Source: Cladophialophora immunda
Lineage: Eukaryota > Ascomycota > Eurotiomycetes > Chaetothyriales > Herpotrichiellaceae
NCBI RefSeq assembly: GCF_000835495.1
Contig: NW_015622548.1
Coordinates: 1,073,111 to 1,137,110 of the forward strand
Reading direction: 5' to 3'
Length of the DNA: 64,000 nucleotides
A program made the translations under genes and the position numbers. Positions 22,582 to 32,597 of this stretch are shown here, piece after piece (within the stretch, counting starts at the first letter, position 1; every line of letters begins with the position of its first letter). The notes under the pieces are model-generated. The model was not told the DNA's origin. It saw only the letters and a list, made by a program, of their open reading frames with translations, and ran no database searches.

Positions 22582-23037
22582 GGTGCTAAGGCGTTTGTTA
22601 TAAAAGTCTCGTCAGAAACTGTGTCTCTGAAGTTTGCTTTTTGAAGATGTGCTACATCATCGGAAGGGTAAATTGTAGCTGGTGGCGTGAGAGTAGGCAC
22701 TCGAAGCGGCTGGACCGCATTCCGGTGCTCAAGGATGCTCTTTTCCGCCACTGCTTCTCTCGCTGGCTACCCCGCGTCGCTGCTGGCCAATTATTAGCCC
22801 GCCTGAAGAAGTTCGAATTCTTTCCCTTGGGGCTGCCCATCTTTGTCTTCTCTTGTATGAAACGAGGATATCAATGGAACCTCCAAGTACCTGAATGGAG
22901 TATGTCGATAATTCACAACATATCCACACTCATGAGATTTCTATGAAACCTGTCTACCCTTGTAAGCGATGCTGCCAAGTTCCAGCAAATGTTGGAAGCA
23001 ATGGCCATCGATCGATGCCGTTAACCTCTGATGACCA
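22582..23037. other. Intergenic region, nothing recognised
   Basis: PTPA promoter and 3' flank of the FMO gene. No gene seen. Confidence 0.5.
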
Positions 23038-24456
23038 TTACAACCTTGCGCGGAGCTGGTTCTGAGCTGACCGCTTCCAGTATCTATCTTTCAGCTGTAT
23101 CACCTCGAACCCCAGTTCAGCCCATTTCTCATCCCAAGGGGGCAGTTCGTATGCAGAGGTGTTTACTGCCGGAGGCCCTGCAAGATCGCAAAGGAATCCA
23201 TAATACTCACTCCAATCGCCCTTGATCTCGTGGAAGTTGATTCCTGGCCCTTTGTATTGCAGTCTCTTTGTTTCCCAGAGATCCTGCTCATGGGGGGGAG
23301 CCAGTGATTTGGCCTCGCGCCCCGCAAAATAGCGAGCCACTGCAACAGCCTGGTACTCATACACGCGAAAACTGATGCCAGCTTTGAGCTGTCCGATGAT
23401 GGTAAGGGATGGATCCCCAATTTTGAACAAATGTTGGTAAAATCCTGCTAGGCGATTGTTGGGTGTCACCGGGTCTGGCGAGAGGAAGGGGTACGACAGC
23501 CTGTATCCTGTGGCGAAAATCACTTTCTCGATTCCCGAAACTCGGGTGCCGTCATCGAACTCGACGGTGATTCCTGCAGGTGTCGACTTGATTTCGTTCA
23601 GCGTTGGCTTGATCACCACGTTGGGCAATTCGAAGGCAGGTTTGAAGAACTCATTGCTGCCGCGCTGCGCAAGATACAACGGTCCGTTGACTGTGCCCTG
23701 AATGTCCGAGACAATGTCGGCAGCGGAGACGTTTCCTCCTACCATAACCACCTTCTTCCCCACATAATCATCTGGCGAGCGATATGCTTTCGAATGCTCG
23801 AATGCTTCAGGTCGTGCCGCATATGCATCCCTCAGCCCAGGAATTTCAGGGACGGTGGGGATGTTGTAATGCCCTGTCGCCACAATAACACTGTCGAATG
23901 TATCTTGCCACCAATATTCATGGGGCTGGCCGTGCGAGAGGTGATCAGATCGTCGTAGCGTCAAAACCCACTTCCCATCCACTTTCTCAACCCTTTCGAC
24001 GCTGGTGTTAAAGGAAACAAGGTGATAATAATCCCGAAACACATCTTCCAGATAACCGGCAACCGTCCTGAAAGGCCGAGTTGGATTGTCACGACCATAT
24101 CGCTCGATAGAGATGGCTGAGTTCAGCTCAGGCAGTGGAGTGTGGGTAAAAGCCATGACTTTCGCACCGACATTACTGTCGAGACCACCATACACGGCTG
24201 TCCGAGCGCTGGTGTCTTCAGAAGACAATGGGGCTTGATGCGGGAAGCGTGAAGGGATAGAGCGCTTCAATTGACCATTCAGACCCGTCGAGAAGGGATC
24301 TGGCACAGGGTCATAGTTCCAGGTGCCGCCAACTCGGTCTCGTCGTTCAAACACTCGGATTCTGTCAAAGATGTTCTCATCGGACAAGGCTCTGACCGCA
24401 GAAATGCCCGAAGGCCCAGTGCCAATGACAGCGACAGTTCTGTATCTAGCAGACAT
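23038..24456 (-). CDS. Flavin-containing monooxygenase (FMO type)
   Basis: FAD- and NADPH-dependent monooxygenase, 472 aa, single exon starting MSARYRTVAVIGTGPSG. The FAD-binding GTGPSGISA lies at residues 12-20, and FERRDRVGGTWNYD follows as in FMOs. The FMO fingerprint region is present as FEHSKAYRSPDDYVGKKVV, leading into the NADPH-binding Rossmann motif VGGNVSAADI. FATGYRLSYPFL corresponds to the ATG-containing FMO motif. No membrane anchor is visible. The physiological substrate is unknown. The adjacent FAD monooxygenase and permease suggest a role in breaking down an imported compound. Confidence 0.9.
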   Translation of the reverse strand: MSARYRTVAVIGTGPSGISAVRALSDENIFDRIRVFERRDRVGGTWNYDPVPDPFSTGLNGQLKRSIPSRFPHQAPLSSEDTSARTAVYGGLDSNVGAKVMAFTHTPLPELNSAISIERYGRDNPTRPFRTVAGYLEDVFRDYYHLVSFNTSVERVEKVDGKWVLTLRRSDHLSHGQPHEYWWQDTFDSVIVATGHYNIPTVPEIPGLRDAYAARPEAFEHSKAYRSPDDYVGKKVVMVGGNVSAADIVSDIQGTVNGPLYLAQRGSNEFFKPAFELPNVVIKPTLNEIKSTPAGITVEFDDGTRVSGIEKVIFATGYRLSYPFLSPDPVTPNNRLAGFYQHLFKIGDPSLTIIGQLKAGISFRVYEYQAVAVARYFAGREAKSLAPPHEQDLWETKRLQYKGPGINFHEIKGDWSEYYGFLCDLAGPPAVNTSAYELPPWDEKWAELGFEVIQLKDRYWKRSAQNQLRARL

Positions 24457-24960
24457 CTCTTTGACCAGTCGATCTGCGCTAGATTGCAAGTATAGTGGAA
24501 GCAACGCCCGCAGGAACGGCTGGTTGACTCAACTGAGACTTGTGTTGAGAGTTACACCTAAATATGTCGCACTCAGCACGAATTCATTGTCAATTGGTAT
24601 TACAAATTACTACTCCACAGTGTCGACATCAAAGAGAGCGCTTTACCGTACACCATCCTTTGGATTGAGTCGTTCAGGAGTATAGAACGAATCATAACTC
24701 CCTTTCACATAGGTCTTATCGCAGATACGGAAAACTCAACACATGTTCAATGGCGTGATTCTAGATGCGGATGAGGCGTGCGTCCGCTGTCAGGCTCCGC
24801 TCCATCTTCGAAGGAAATCAGCCTTTTCTGTGTTGGAAAGTCGAAACAAGTCAGTCATAATGACGGAGTTCATATGAACAAGACAAGAATCCAGGTTCGG
24901 GAGGGTGGAAACAGGACTCCGGTTTTGAAGCTTTGTGGCTCCAGATATATATTCGTATTT
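24457..24960. other. Intergenic region, nothing recognised
   Basis: Promoter of the FMO gene and 3' flank of the FAD monooxygenase gene, which lie in the same orientation. Confidence 0.5.
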
Positions 24961-26458
24961 CTATAGTCTGCTTTCTCGCACAACCGTATCATCACGTCCT
25001 ATGTGGGCTGCGACCACTCCAGCGAACGCCCTTTCGACGTCGTGTTCGCTCAACCAGGTAGTGCTGGCCCGATTGAGCATCTTTCGCCGCAGCTCCTCAT
25101 CTGTCTGTGGTGGTGTTTCGTTCATGCTGGAATGGACGCTGCGCAAGAGTCTGTCTGTGTGTGGCCGTCTCGCCTCTTCGTACAATTCCAAAGCCGTCTG
25201 TAGTTGGGAGTTTGAGGGCTTCGAGCTCTGCCATTCGGGAATCGTATGCCTCAGGGACAGGAAAAGCGCATAGGCATCATCAAGGGCAAGTGAGCCCCCC
25301 GTCGCGTGGGCCCCGCCATGGGCGTGTGCCGCATCGCCAACAAGTGTAGCGCGTGAGCCGAACACCCAGGTCGTTATCGCCTGACCCGCATAGTTGGGGA
25401 ACCGTCGGACGTTTGGTGTTGCTTCAGTAAGAGCACGAACAACAGGGTTCCAGTCCCGATAGAGCTCGCGGAACAGTTCAACAGAGCCCACGTCGTTCCA
25501 AATTCCTATTCCACTATCATGGCCTTTGGGGAGATTGGCCGGATTGTACATACCAACCACGGTGAATTGATTCCGACCCAGCCTTGAAGCGAAGAAATTG
25601 CGATCTTGTCCCCACCAGTGAGTTGAGTCAAAAGGGAGGTCTGGGATATGTTCGACCAAAGACATGTCAAATGTTGCTCGTAAAGCAGTCCGGTTCGTGT
25701 AGCTTAGTTCAAAGTGAGGGACAAAGGCCTTTCGGACCTTCGAGTTGATGCCATCAGCTCCGACCAAGAGATCTCCCACTGCTGTTGTACCATCCTGGAA
25801 CTCCAAGCTCACGGTGTGGTCCTCGACCTTGGCTCCAATGACTTTCTTGTCCAAATGAATCAGTTCTCTGGGAACATGCTGCAGGAGAGCCTGGTGGAGG
25901 TGGGCTCGATGAAATCTGGCAGTCTGATGGCGTAGGTCGGAGACGGCCTCGAAATGGTCAACACTGACAATCTCATTCGTTTTCCAGTGCCTGCGCCTTG
26001 ATTCAGCAACGACTGGGACCAACAGAAAGTGGTAGCAGAGATGAGATATGGAGTGGGTTTAGAGCCTAGACTTCTCCTTGGCGCTGTTTCGTTGTGACCT
26101 GCATGATTCACTCATGCACTCGGCAACGACAACAACACAATGGAATGTTTGACTAACCTGTAAATCATCGGTATCCCAGCTGGGCCCCGAAATGCCACTT
26201 CATCGTCAAGGGCATTGTTCACACCGAGTCTTTCCAGTGTGCGCAGACCCTGTCATGGATCAGCAAGGATCAAAACACCGACGGCCAAGACACCATTACA
26301 TTCGGACTGAGGGCGATACTTGCGCCGATTTCTGTGAGTTCGAGAGACCGTTCGTACAGCTCCACGTCGACATAAGGAAGCTGTCTCAAGGCAATAGCCG
26401 TGGCGAGGCCAGCTATCCCCGCACCCGCAATAATAACCTTAAGCCGACCGTCCTCCAT
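24961..26458 (-). CDS. FAD-dependent aromatic monooxygenase (salicylate-hydroxylase-like)
   Basis: Class A flavoprotein hydroxylase, 426 aa. Exons are 26458-26300, 26249-26158 and 25990-24961. The donor at 26299 gives LSPN/GLRTLERLG, and the acceptor at 25991 gives MIYR/HWKTNEIVS; both junctions restore typical family sequence. Motifs are GAGIAGLATA (FAD) near the start, DLLVGADGINSKVR (DG motif) in the middle, and LVGDAAHAHGGAHATGGSL (GD motif) towards the end. This matches para-hydroxybenzoate-hydroxylase-fold enzymes such as salicylate and 6-hydroxynicotinate hydroxylases. It lies divergent from a permease gene and next to an FMO gene. Confidence 0.92.
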
Positions 26459-27086
26459 CCTCACAACTCGCGACGGTGCGACGAGGAGATGTCAATGACA
26501 CCAAAGGCCTAGAAGCTCGACTCTTCAATGTCAGTCACTTTGGTTACAAGCGTCGGACATGTGCAAACCAAACTCAATACGATCGCACTGATGAAACCCC
26601 AACGGGCATATCCATGCCTGCGGATAATATCACGCATGGTACGCGAGATAATGCATCACGCAAAAAGCACTTGTATCACGCAAAGACATAGCTTCCCCTT
26701 GCTACTGGCTCACCAACCATTCTGCTGCTCCAGTAACCAGGATGCTCGACACCAGACTCATGGACAATCTCCTATCACGTGGCATCGGCAGGGTACGCCA
26801 GGAAGTTGGACACAATGGAACGAGCAGCGAGATCTTCTTCAAGAAGGCTAATGACGGGCTGAATTGCGAATACTGGATGACATTGACGCAACAGAAGACT
26901 AATCCTGGGAATGACGATCTTGCCCGCAAAGTACTCGTGTTAGATATGCTACCAAGGACGCTCCCCGCGGTCGCGGTCTCGGTCTCAAACTCTACGATGT
27001 CTTGTCGTTGTACCTCGCAAAAGTTGCAAGTGTGAAAAGGCTGGAAGCCTAGATACTGGTTTTTTTGCTTCCAATATATTGACAAG
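26459..27086. other. Divergent promoter region between FAD monooxygenase and permease
   Basis: About 630 bp shared by the two divergent genes, which could allow co-regulation. No specific motif is called. Confidence 0.5.
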
Positions 27087-29020
27087 ATGGAGGACCCCAA
27101 AGTTGTTGCTTCCAGCGACGTTGAACCAGTGGCGGAGACCAACTCTCCCAGACTCCCCGATCGGTACGCCGATGAAAGCTACAAGCTGTTCAGCAAGATC
27201 CAAGTCGAAGACCCAACACCAGAAGCGGCTCGGTCTATTCGCAATAAATGTCTGTGGAGGATTCTTCCCTTCCTGTGCGTCGGTTATCACTTGATGTACG
27301 TCGACAAACAAACGGTATGGACCAGTACCTGTCAATATTCGCCTCTCTATTTTCCGTGCCGTCTAACGACTTTTCTTGTGTAGCTTGGAAGCTCTGCGAT
27401 CCTGGGCATTTTCAAAGATGCACATCTCAATTCTAACCAATACAATTGGCTGTCTTCGATATTCTACTTTGGATACCTGTTGGCGGAATGGCCGCAAAAT
27501 CGTGCGCTACAACACTTCCCCGTGGGCAAGTGGCTTGCCTTCATGCTGATATTGTGGTATGAACCCCGTTCATGGGAGTGGAAAATATCTCACAGAAGAC
27601 ATTCGACAGGGGCGGGGTCACATTGTTACATATACCTTGCAACAACTTTGCATCACTCTTCGTCGTTCGGTTTTTCCTGGGTACTTGCGAGGCCTGCATA
27701 GTTCCTGCTTTTCTGCTCACAATGTCCATGTTCTTCACATACAGAGAACAGTCCATCTTAATGCCTATCATGTGGGCTTCGGGAAACTCTAGCCCTATCA
27801 CTTCAGGTCTTATCTCGTACGGGGTCCTTTGGATCAAGACCGGAAGTTTCGCGCCATGGAAGTGGTTTATGGGTAAGTCCATCGTTCTGCCCTGGCGACT
27901 CTTGGACGCTGATACGCAAAGTCATCACGGGAGGAATCACTATCATTTTTGGGGTGATCGTGTGGTTTCGGTTTCCGGACAACACGTTGCAAGCCGACTT
28001 TCTTACGCTCCAAGAACGTGCTCAAGCCGTGCTTCGTATCAAGGAAAATCATTCAGGAATTGAACAGAAGTATTTCAAACGCCATCAATTCATCGAAGCG
28101 CTCAGAGATCCAAAGACATGGCTATTCTTCTTTCATGCCTGGTCACAGGAGATGGCGAACGGTGTTACAAACCAGTACTCGCTCATCATTAACTCATTCG
28201 GCTTCACAGTTCTCCAAACTACCCTTCTGGGCTGTGTTACTGGGTTGACGGCTCTGGTCTCGCTGCTGGCTGCAGCAGTGGTTTTATGGAAGACACATGT
28301 ATGCTGTATCAGCACCGGCACGATCAAAATGGATTTTCGCTAACCAGTCTTTAGAACTGCCGCGCATGGGTTTCTGTGATTGCATACGTCCCCGGTGTTC
28401 TTGCCAGTGCTCTACTGATAGGTACATTGTTCGGACACTCGCACCTCTGCCGCTAACAGTGTCCACAAGGCTTGCCGTGGACCGATCGATGGGGCCTCAT
28501 ATGGGGTATCTGGATTCGTTCCACCACAGGAATCCCCTACGCTGTTGTTATGGTCTGGGCTGCAAATGCCTCCGCCGGACACACGAAAAAGACCACTGTA
28601 ATCGCTCTTTATCATATTGGCTATGGGCTAGGGAACATTCTTTCACCGCAACTGTTTCAGCCAAGATGGAAGGTAACATAAACACTTGGATGAGCACTTT
28701 AGGGACGCGAACTGACCGTGATACAGCCGAGATATATTCCAACCTGGACTATAATCCTTGTCGTACGTTCGGCGAGCGGTTCTCGTGCATGGTAGCTAAT
28801 CTAGAACGACCAGGTTGCCGTCATCCTTCCGTCCTTCATCATCTTATATCTCCGCTATTATCTCGTCAAGGAGAACAAGCGTCGAGACGCGCTAGTAGCA
28901 AGGGAGAGAGTCTCAAAAACGGGGGTCGTTGAGTCAATTACAGAGGAAGGTGTTACGGTTACACACTCGGTAGACAACAATCAGCTTGACCTGACAGACC
29001 GCGAAAACCTGACCTTGTGA
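27087..29020 (+). CDS. MFS permease of the anion:cation symporter family (Dal5/Tna1 type), 8 exons
   Basis: Plasma-membrane transporter of organic anions (allantoate, nicotinate, vitamins and similar) of 517 aa. Exons: 27087-27314, 27384-27556, 27610-27872, 27922-28298, 28355-28421, 28470-28672, 28727-28762, 28814-29020. All junctions are GT-AG and keep the frame (total 518 codons with stop). Family features include the short hydrophilic N-terminus with KCLWRILPFLCVGYHLMYVDKQ and the NQYNWLSSIFYFGYLLAEWP block. RFFLGTCEACIVPAF and GLPWTDRWGLIWGIW follow, and the protein ends DLTDRENLTL. Because of the many small exons the raw frames look broken, but splicing gives a full-length protein. It lies divergent from the aromatic monooxygenase gene. 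The substrate is unknown. Confidence 0.93.
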
Positions 29021-29645
29021 GTCAAAGCCGGACGGGCGATAGTTGATCAGAGCAGATGCTGATATTTCGAGGCAGTCGTTATGTTCTCTAAGACGTCGGC
29101 TCAACCGGTAACAATCCGAGAAACCGGGCGGAAGCAAAGAGTTCAAACTGAAAACTCACAAGGAGTGAACAATTTAGCGATTCGCAACCTCATGCTGGAC
29201 AGGAATACGCGTGGGACTGGGCGATAGACCTGCTCAGGGGGTTTCTCCAGCCCCACGCCATTCCCACTTCCTTCTGAGCGTTGCTGACTGCCACATTTTG
29301 ACCTTTGAGACATACTACCCTGATATCCTGGACTTAATACGCGGTAAAGGTATGACATTGGGAATCGGAAGGGGCAACACATTCCTGCAGCTTTGGCTGG
29401 GTCCACATACCATACTGCTCGCGGTCACTCCCTTCTTTCTCTCATCTCTACAAGCAGTGAACATTGCTCATCTCCTTATTTCCATGTCTACAAAAGCAAC
29501 TCTACTCTCTTAATATCTGTCCTTGTCGGTCTATACCCCCCTCCTGAGGGCTTCGGGCGTCTCCGGGCTCGACGAGGCTTGTTTCAGGCTACACATCTCA
29601 GTTCTCACCGAGCGCAAGTGCCCGTTCTTCTGCTTGCGATCCGTC
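29021..29645. other. Intergenic region, nothing recognised
   Basis: Permease 3' flank and upstream region of the PAQR gene. An in-frame extension upstream of 29646 exists but has no ATG. Confidence 0.5.
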
Positions 29646-30682
29646 ATGGAGTCTAGTGTTCGCCAGAGGGAATCTATGAAAAACGTGTCGGCCAGAGCGA
29701 TCGCAGCAGCATCCGAGGAGAAACAGTCGCCGCTTGCTACACCCAAAGATCCACTATTGATTAGTTGGGAAGATATCCCTGCATGGTCCAAAGACAATGA
29801 ATTCAGTCACAGCGGGTTTTGTCCGATTACAAATTCATACCGGACATGCATACGAAATCTAGGTTACATACACAACGAGACAGGCAATGCCTACTCTCAC
29901 CTCCTCGCATCTTTATGGGTGTTGCTACTTGCCGCTCGTTACTATGCTTGCTCGAAAGAGCACTACCCGCGAGCCAACAAAGATGATTTGATTGTGTTTG
30001 CATTCCTCTTCCTCGGGGGCGCGACTTGCTTCACAATGTCCGCAGTATTCCACCTTCTCTCGAAACATTCTCGTGCAATCTATGACTTGTGTCACAAGCT
30101 TGATCTGCTTGGTATCATCACTGTGACGAGCGGCTGTTTCCCACCTGGCTTATGGTATACATTTCCCTGCGCACCTAGACGAACGAGATTTGCCTGGATC
30201 GGAGTATGTTGTCACTCGTGAGTGAACGGATGCTAGAAAGGACGTCTGGAGCTGATAACTCATCCCACGCAAATCTGTCTGCTCAGATCCTTATGGCGGT
30301 TTTCGTCCTATTCTCTGAGCGACTTCGTACTCCGGCGTGGCGTCCGGTTCGAGGCCTACTTTTCAGCTTGATGGCTTTGTCAGCGTTTTATCCTTCAGTG
30401 GCTGTATATGCGGTAAGGGGAACCGGTGAATGTCTCGATGCAACGCCGACAAGAGTATGCTGATTCTTTTTCTGTGCAGAGTCGCTTTCCCGAAGCCTGG
30501 CGGCCAGGTCAGTTCGATAATGGGGACATTCTCATAAGATTTTTCATGTTGGCATGGCTGTCGGCTTCACCATCCACTGTATGGCTTTTATGAAAGCAGC
30601 TCATCAGTTTCATCACGGAAACGGCGCTTTGTGCGCAGATCGGGCAGAAACGCGCTCTCCTTACGCCTTTACAGCTTTCTGA
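29646..30682 (+). pseudogene. PAQR / Izh-type (haemolysin III, adiponectin-receptor-like) membrane protein, frameshifted near the C-terminus
   Basis: Seven-transmembrane PAQR family; fungal Izh proteins affect zinc and sterol homeostasis. Exons 29646-30203, 30287-30412 and one from 30480 are joined by GTATGT...CTCAG and GTAAGG...TGCAG introns. The first two encode the family hallmarks: FCPITNSYRTC, NETGNAYSHLLASLW, a SAVFHLLSKHS segment carrying the first zinc-ligand His, and KLDLLGIITVTSGCFPPG. In exon 3 the frame reads RFPEAWRPGQFD and then, at about 30517-30521, needs a shift to continue as WGHSHKIFHVGMAVGFTIH. That stretch contains the conserved SH..FH zinc ligands. The uninterrupted frame instead ends at a TGA at 30591-30593; the shifted frame runs to 30682. 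I see no splice solution. Either a real one-base loss disabled the last helix, or this is a sequencing error. Confidence 0.75.
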
Positions 30683-31547
30683 GGGATGGAACGAAGATTT
30701 GATGAGGACTTCAAATACCGCCAGAGCCTTCAATCGCCAAAACGTGATGATCTTAGATTGGCTGTAGGAAACACAGTTGCTAGTGATTCCCAACTCGTTG
30801 TATGCCGTGTTTGCTGATGTAGGCGGGAATGAATTCTCCACTTAATTAGCAAGATCTTCTATTGGCATGGAGCTCCCCCTGGGGCACGCAGTAGGAACGC
30901 TGCACTTAGCTTATCCTAGGCGTGTTAGGTGCGCTCGCGTGCTTCTTCCCCACTAGAAGAGTATCTCTCAGTGGGCAGCACTCTGACCTTGGTGTCCGGG
31001 GCCCGGAAAATGATCTCATCAATACCGTCACGCACTGCCTGCTATTATTACTGCCCGCTCAGGTACCTACCGTGGTAGGGATCTGGGCCGCGGCACGACA
31101 AGCCAGCTATCAAAGACGCAGCTTTTGTCTCCCGAGTCTCGATCGCTACAGGTCGTTTTAGACGCTCTTTGCAAAATCGATGCCGTGCTCCTTACCTCTA
31201 TCACGCCATAACCTGGATTCTTGCACAATACCTGCAGCTTACGCCATTTTCCCAACAGAACCGAAGTATCCTGCTCCTTAGGCTTCACCACTACGCCCAA
31301 GATTCCGTGATCGAAGCTCATTCGCTGTTCTGAGCTTTTCTCGTAGCTCTGTCTTCACTTTGGAACTGCATACCTCCAACCATTGGTTCTAATCTCTTCC
31401 CGACTCGATATCTACCGTCGCCGAAGGGCTATCAGACTTTGGAATTCCAGGATCGCTAACGAGAATCGCGATCCAGGCTCCTTGACATGACCCGTCCCAA
31501 TTCCGGGCCTGCGGATACCATATGTTTTCCCACCAAACTATGAAGCT
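30683..31547. other. Intergenic region, nothing recognised
   Basis: Between the PAQR gene and the DUF202 gene. No gene or RNA is supported. Confidence 0.5.
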
Positions 31548-32597
31548 ATGGCATCGCACAATCACGATCAAAATGGCAATTCAGGATCCCTTTCCACTTC
31601 CTCGGACATAACTCCAGAGTCTGCAGCGCAATCGCGTCCTCCGCGGCGGCAATCTAGTGTACGGTTTTCCGAGAGCACGAAGGTGCGCTCCCAAGCCCCG
31701 ATGTCGTCCTATCGACGAACCCCCAGCGAGTCGGATGAAATCACGCCCATTCGAACTGCAGACGGGCAGTCAGATCGTCGGTATAACACTACCGAAGAAG
31801 GGACTCCCCAAAGCACTCTCGGCTCTTCAACGGTGGGCTCCTCGACCCTCGCAGGCTCTGGCCAGGAAGAGGAACAGGATGGTGGACAGAAAGATCCCAA
31901 ACACTCCTGGGCACCACAATGGCTGAGGAAGATTCCCGAGAAATATGGTTCAGTGACATTGGAGAATAAGGGATCTGTGGCCCGGGACCATCTTGCTCTA
32001 GAGAGAACCTTCCTCGCCTGGCTGAGAACCAGCTTAGCGTTCGCGAGCATCGGCATTGCAATCACCCAGCTCTTTCGGCTCAACACCACGATCCAGAGTC
32101 GCAGCGAGTCTCTCAGTATACGACAAACACTACCCCTTTCACCACTTGTCGGGCACTCGATGCCGGCGGAGCTACTACCCTTTCTTCAACAATTCGCCGC
32201 ATCGGTTGCTGGGGCCCCCCCGTCAACCCCTACTCTAGGCCCTACCCTCCTCGACCAACTCCTTCTCCTTCCGCCGCGCGATCTCGCCAGCACCGATGCT
32301 TCTAATGACTATTCGAACGACGGCGGCGTCGAGATCGCCGCATTCAACGATGGTGCTGCTACGAAGCTGCGTCATGTTGGGAAACCGCTCGGAGCAACAT
32401 TCATTGCAATCTCAATTGTCATCTTGTTCATCGGCTTCCATCGCTACTTCGAGGCCCAGCACTGGATCATACGCGGCAAATTTCCAGCAAGTCGGGGAAG
32501 CATTTTCGCCGTGTCATTTATCACGGGATCCCTCATCATCGCGAGCTTCGTCGTGGTGATCGCAATATCATCGACCAGTTATGAGAAGAAAAAATAA
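31548..32597 (+). CDS. DUF202 domain membrane protein
   Basis: Single exon, 349 aa. The first ~125 residues are Ser/Thr/Gln-rich and probably disordered and cytosolic. The DUF202 domain starts at LENKGSVARDHLALERTFLAWLRTSLAFA, given here as the ARDHLALERTFLAWLRTSLA core, which is the most conserved part of the family. Three transmembrane segments are visible: one after the core (SIGIAITQLF), one at GATFIAISIVILFIGF, and one at FITGSLIIASFVVVIAIS. A hydrophilic insert of about 100 residues lies between the first and second. The protein ends in a lysine tail (EKKK). DUF202 proteins include the membrane module of vacuolar VTC complexes, but no SPX or polymerase domain is present and the role is unknown. 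Confidence 0.88.
   Translation: MASHNHDQNGNSGSLSTSSDITPESAAQSRPPRRQSSVRFSESTKVRSQAPMSSYRRTPSESDEITPIRTADGQSDRRYNTTEEGTPQSTLGSSTVGSSTLAGSGQEEEQDGGQKDPKHSWAPQWLRKIPEKYGSVTLENKGSVARDHLALERTFLAWLRTSLAFASIGIAITQLFRLNTTIQSRSESLSIRQTLPLSPLVGHSMPAELLPFLQQFAASVAGAPPSTPTLGPTLLDQLLLLPPRDLASTDASNDYSNDGGVEIAAFNDGAATKLRHVGKPLGATFIAISIVILFIGFHRYFEAQHWIIRGKFPASRGSIFAVSFITGSLIIASFVVVIAISSTSYEKKK

Noticed and set aside
27087..29020. Permease gene first looked like a pseudogene with many breaks
   Set aside because: All breaks resolve as seven GT-AG introns that keep one 517-aa frame.
23038..30682. Secondary-metabolite biosynthetic cluster
   Set aside because: No polyketide synthase, peptide synthetase, terpene cyclase or pathway regulator is present; a small catabolic group is the most that can be claimed.
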